Positions 25,096 through 26,953 of a stretch of DNA of 26,953 nt are shown here, in pieces (the stretch's first letter is position 1; every line of letters starts with the position of its first letter). A model generated the notes under the pieces. It worked only from the letters and a program-made list of their open reading frames with translations. It was not told the DNA's origin and searched no databases. The DNA is from CAZJJK01 sp964546285 (GTDB lineage Bacteria; Spirochaetota; Spirochaetia; Treponematales; Breznakiellaceae). The stretch spans positions 1-26,953 of the forward strand of contig CAZJJK010000034.1 of assembly GCA_964546285.1 (NCBI GenBank). Reading direction: 5' to 3'. A program made the translations under genes and the position numbers.

Positions 25096-25875
25096 CTAGA
25101 GCGCGATCAACGCGCGCGCCATTAGCTGAGCGATCGAGTACTTCCGTTCCATCGTCATCTCAGCGTCGTTCCGTAAGAAACTATCAAACCGCCCGATAAA
25201 AGCGTCCGGTAAAACGGGCAGCTCCTTTACCTGCGAATAATAAGCCCTATGAGACGGCTCAAAACGCTTATTGACGCAGAACAGCACTAGGCAGGCGCTT
25301 TTTATAAACAAAGCCGAGGATACCAAATAATGGAAATCATCTCCCTGAATCAAAGCCGCTCCTAGATCGCTTAGGTAATGCTCCATTTTGGATTGGGCGG
25401 TCGCCCGCATTCTCTGCCAAAATTCCTCGCTTAACGAAGACAAGCGCGACCGTACTTGATCAATCCAATCACTGCGGCGAAACAGGATTTCACCTCGGCT
25501 TAGGCGGTAAAACATATAGGTTCCGGAATCTTTTAATAACCAAAGCTGATCCATACGCTGATCGGCGACATTCACCAAATCATCGACCTTTTTAACGGCT
25601 TTTAGCTCTATCCGTACCGGCAATCCGTTTACTAAAAATCGGTCTTTATGCTGTAAAGTCGAGGTCTCAAAAGCGGCGATATCGTCACCATATTGGACTT
25701 TGCGGTCAGCAACCGACGGAACCGGCCCATGATGATACACATCCAATATAAGCGCGAAGTAGGGATCTAAAGTATCGGGTAAAGCCGCCTCATTTAAAGC
25801 GACGCATTCTACTGACGACCAGGATGATATAATAGCCACAAAGCGATCGGCTAAACTCTTCGTTTTACGTTTCAT
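25096..25875 (-). CDS. Hypothetical protein, possible nucleotidyltransferase-like fold
   Basis: 259 residues from ATG 25875, which has AAGGAAGG nine bases upstream. The open frame extends to 25944 but would overlap the divergent gene. The N-terminus is basic, then LDPYFALILDVYHHGPVP (about 35-52) and KDRFLVNGLPVRIELK (about 77-92) resemble the two-part core of uncharacterised nucleotidyltransferase-like proteins. The middle is charged and helical, and the C-terminus ends with SIAQLMARALIAL. No clear catalytic GS...DxD motif is present, so the fold call is weak. Cotranscribed with the HEXXH lipoprotein. Confidence 0.7.
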   Translation of the reverse strand: MKRKTKSLADRFVAIISSWSSVECVALNEAALPDTLDPYFALILDVYHHGPVPSVADRKVQYGDDIAAFETSTLQHKDRFLVNGLPVRIELKAVKKVDDLVNVADQRMDQLWLLKDSGTYMFYRLSRGEILFRRSDWIDQVRSRLSSLSEEFWQRMRATAQSKMEHYLSDLGAALIQGDDFHYLVSSALFIKSACLVLFCVNKRFEPSHRAYYSQVKELPVLPDAFIGRFDSFLRNDAEMTMERKYSIAQLMARALIAL

Positions 25876-25890
25876 AGGAAACAGCCTTCC

Positions 25891-25919
25891 TTTACACAAG
25901 CTAGCCTGAACTGTATCAT
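25891..25919 (+). promoter_or_regulatory. Promoter close to the start of the gene at 25932
   Basis: TTTACA (25891-25896, 5/6) and TATCAT (25914-25919, 5/6) with a 17-base spacer. The ATG is 12 bases after the -10 box, leaving a leader of only about six bases that contains GGTAAA. Confidence 0.5.
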
Positions 25920-25931
25920 GGAATAGGTAAA

Positions 25932-26525
25932 ATGAGAAAGCCAATCTCCCCCCGTATCCACCGCCTGGCCGCGCTTTTTCCTCATGAGGAAAGCGCGCGG
26001 AAAATCCTCACTTACCAAGTAGCGCTATGCCGTGCCGGTCTTTTATCGGCCATAGCCCTGCCCACTTTTTATCCGCTTAGCTTTGAGAAAACGCCGATCG
26101 CGGAAACGCGGCTCCGCGAATCGGCTAAAAAGCTTAGAGCCACGATCGGCGAGAGTCTAACCATAGAAGCCCCTTATATCGTGTCAAGTTATACCGAAAC
26201 ACTCCCATTTCCTGCCATAGTCGCGCGCGGCGGACCATCCCAGCCTGATCTGGCTAAGCAGCTTACTCGTATAGCCTTAAGCGAAACCGAGGACCTGATG
26301 AAAAACATGCCTTATAACTGGCTAATCGCCCTTATACCGCCGCTGGACGGATGGCGGGAGAGCGCGAATAAAGTTTTATCGGTCGCGCGGGAATATTCGC
26401 CCTTCCCTCTCAGTTTCCGCAACGCCTATCTGGCCAATCTTGTCGTTAAAATTACCAAAGAGCTAGTCGCCGTTCATTGGGAACGAGGTCTCCAGTTATG
26501 GCTACCTTCAAGACGCGGCAAGTGA
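25932..26525 (+). CDS. Hypothetical protein
   Basis: 197 residues, cytoplasmic-looking, no signal peptide. The N-terminus is basic (MRKPISPRIHRLAALFPHEE). The middle includes a hydrophobic patch AGLLSAIALPTFYPLSF, and the tail NAYLANLVVKITKELVAVHW is helical. I do not recognise a family. The ATG at 25932 lies directly after a strong promoter-like sequence. It is divergent from the hypothetical/lipoprotein pair with only 56 bases between starts, and upstream of the YggU-like gene by 11 bases, so it shares a transcript with it. Codon use looks like the neighbours. Confidence 0.75.
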   Translation: MRKPISPRIHRLAALFPHEESARKILTYQVALCRAGLLSAIALPTFYPLSFEKTPIAETRLRESAKKLRATIGESLTIEAPYIVSSYTETLPFPAIVARGGPSQPDLAKQLTRIALSETEDLMKNMPYNWLIALIPPLDGWRESANKVLSVAREYSPFPLSFRNAYLANLVVKITKELVAVHWERGLQLWLPSRRGK

Positions 26526-26536
26526 GGAACGGATAT

Positions 26537-26839
26537 ATGCCAAGTTATCGCGAAGGGGATGGAGAGTTGCGATTGGATGTTCAAGCGCTTCCCGGCGCTA
26601 GCCGCACCCAAATCAGAGGAGAGAAGAATAACAGGCTCCGCGTCAGCATCGCGGCCGCGCCAGAGGACGGTAAAGCGAATAAAGAGCTTATCTCTTTCTT
26701 AGCTAAGAAATTAGATTGCCCAAAAAGCGCTATTCATATAAGCGCTGGAGAAAAAGCGCGCTTAAAGACTCTCAGTCTGCCGCTTGATTGTAAAAGCCGG
26801 CTACAAGCGCTTTTGGAAGAAACCTCAAAGAAGCAATAA
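26537..26839 (+). CDS. DUF167/YggU family protein
   Basis: 100 residues, typical for the family. The conserved pattern is present: LPGASRTQIRG, RLRVSIAAAPEDGKANKELI, then FLAKKLDCPKSAIHISAGEK and ARLKTLSL. The ATG at 26537 with GAGGAA upstream is chosen because an earlier in-frame ATG (26477) adds residues overlapping the preceding gene. Its molecular role is unresolved; in many bacteria it sits near cell-division or proline-biosynthesis genes. The stop is six bases from the tRNA remnant, so it is the last chromosomal gene before the putative integrated element. Confidence 0.92.
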   Translation: MPSYREGDGELRLDVQALPGASRTQIRGEKNNRLRVSIAAAPEDGKANKELISFLAKKLDCPKSAIHISAGEKARLKTLSLPLDCKSRLQALLEETSKKQ

Positions 26840-26845
26840 AACTTA

Positions 26846-26887
26846 TGAGCCGCCCGCGATTCGAACGCGGGACCCACGCCTTAAAAG
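26846..26887 (-). pseudogene. 3' half of tRNA-Lys(UUU): probable att site
   Basis: Read on the minus strand: anticodon loop CTTTTAA (26887-26881, anticodon TTT), the 3' anticodon stem GGCGT (26880-26876), variable loop GGGTC, T-arm CCGCG-TTCGAAT-CGCGG, 3' acceptor strand GCGGCTC and discriminator A (26846). CCA is not encoded. The 5' half is missing: position 31 and everything beyond fail to pair, and no D-arm follows to the window end. A break exactly in the anticodon loop is the usual result of tyrosine-recombinase integration into a tRNA gene, with the chromosome on the left and the element on the right. Confidence 0.75.
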
Positions 26888-26953
26888 TGGTTCCCGATAC
26901 TGTAATCCGTTGTAACCTTCTGTAATTAAGTGTAATAGATACATGGAAATATT
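26888..26953. mobile_element. Putative start of an integrated element, with TGTAA repeats
   Basis: The sequence directly beyond the tRNA break is unrelated to tRNA. It has four TGTAA words at 26901, 26911, 26921 and 26931, exactly 10 bases apart. It is consistent with an att arm bound by an integrase or accessory factor. Element type is unknown because only 66 bases are visible. Confidence 0.5.

Noticed and set aside
26846..26953. Complete tRNA-Leu(UAA) or tRNA-Lys gene
   Set aside because: The Leu reading leaves a 3-base variable loop and a mismatch at the stem top. The Lys reading fits the 3' half fully, but no D-arm or 5' acceptor follows.
1..26953. CRISPR array or insertion sequence
   Set aside because: No regularly spaced direct repeats of 25-40 bases and no transposase-like protein were seen; the TGTAA words are far too short.

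Overview
The window looks like ordinary chromosome of an anaerobic, probably host-associated bacterium. My best guess is a spirochaete related to Treponema. The reasons are inference from the gene set: oxygen-sensitive 2-oxoacid oxidoreductase genes, many TPR proteins, a lipoprotein of unknown family, ArgR, MutS2 and a small zinc-ribbon gene ahead of murI. No rRNA or complete tRNA is present to confirm this. Genes are packed tightly, often with ATGA start/stop overlaps.

Layout. (1) 1-4982, minus strand: iorA, iorB and two tandem paaK-type genes. Together they fit fermentation of aromatic amino acids, converting aryl-pyruvate to aryl-acetyl-CoA and then to aryl-acetate with ATP gain. IorA lacks the usual C-terminal ferredoxin domain. 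(2) 5268-9456, minus: a secreted TPR protein, a membrane TPR protein with a long Ala/Glu/Arg helix, and an AI-2E family membrane protein. (3) 9475-14198, plus: an overlapping operon of a membrane TPR protein with a degenerate Mrr-like C-terminus, a metallophosphoesterase, a ParB-like protein, pyridoxal kinase and an M28-like hydrolase. (4) 14227-16339, minus: pgi and argR, with an AT-rich argR control region. (5) 16612-17121, plus: a TM2-domain protein with a winged-helix tail. (6) 17227-21816, minus: zinc-ribbon protein, murI, rsgA and mutS2, behind a perfect TATAAT box. (7) 21817-22165: a 349-base non-coding stretch with two hairpins and a palindrome. (8) 22166-23376, plus: a pentapeptide-repeat protein and a metallo-beta-lactamase-fold protein. 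(9) 23343-25875, minus: an HEXXH lipoprotein and a hypothetical protein. (10) 25932-26839, plus: a hypothetical protein and a YggU/DUF167 protein.

The right edge is the most unusual part. The last 42 bases that resemble a tRNA are exactly the 3' half of a tRNA-Lys(UUU) on the minus strand. It breaks off in the anticodon loop and is followed by non-tRNA sequence with four TGTAA words at exact 10-base spacing. This is what the chromosome-side end of an element integrated into a tRNA gene looks like, so an integrative element probably begins at about 26888 and continues beyond the window.

At least two genes (iorA and the pentapeptide gene), and perhaps a third at 25932, have promoter-like hexamers so close to the start codon that their mRNAs would be leaderless or nearly so.
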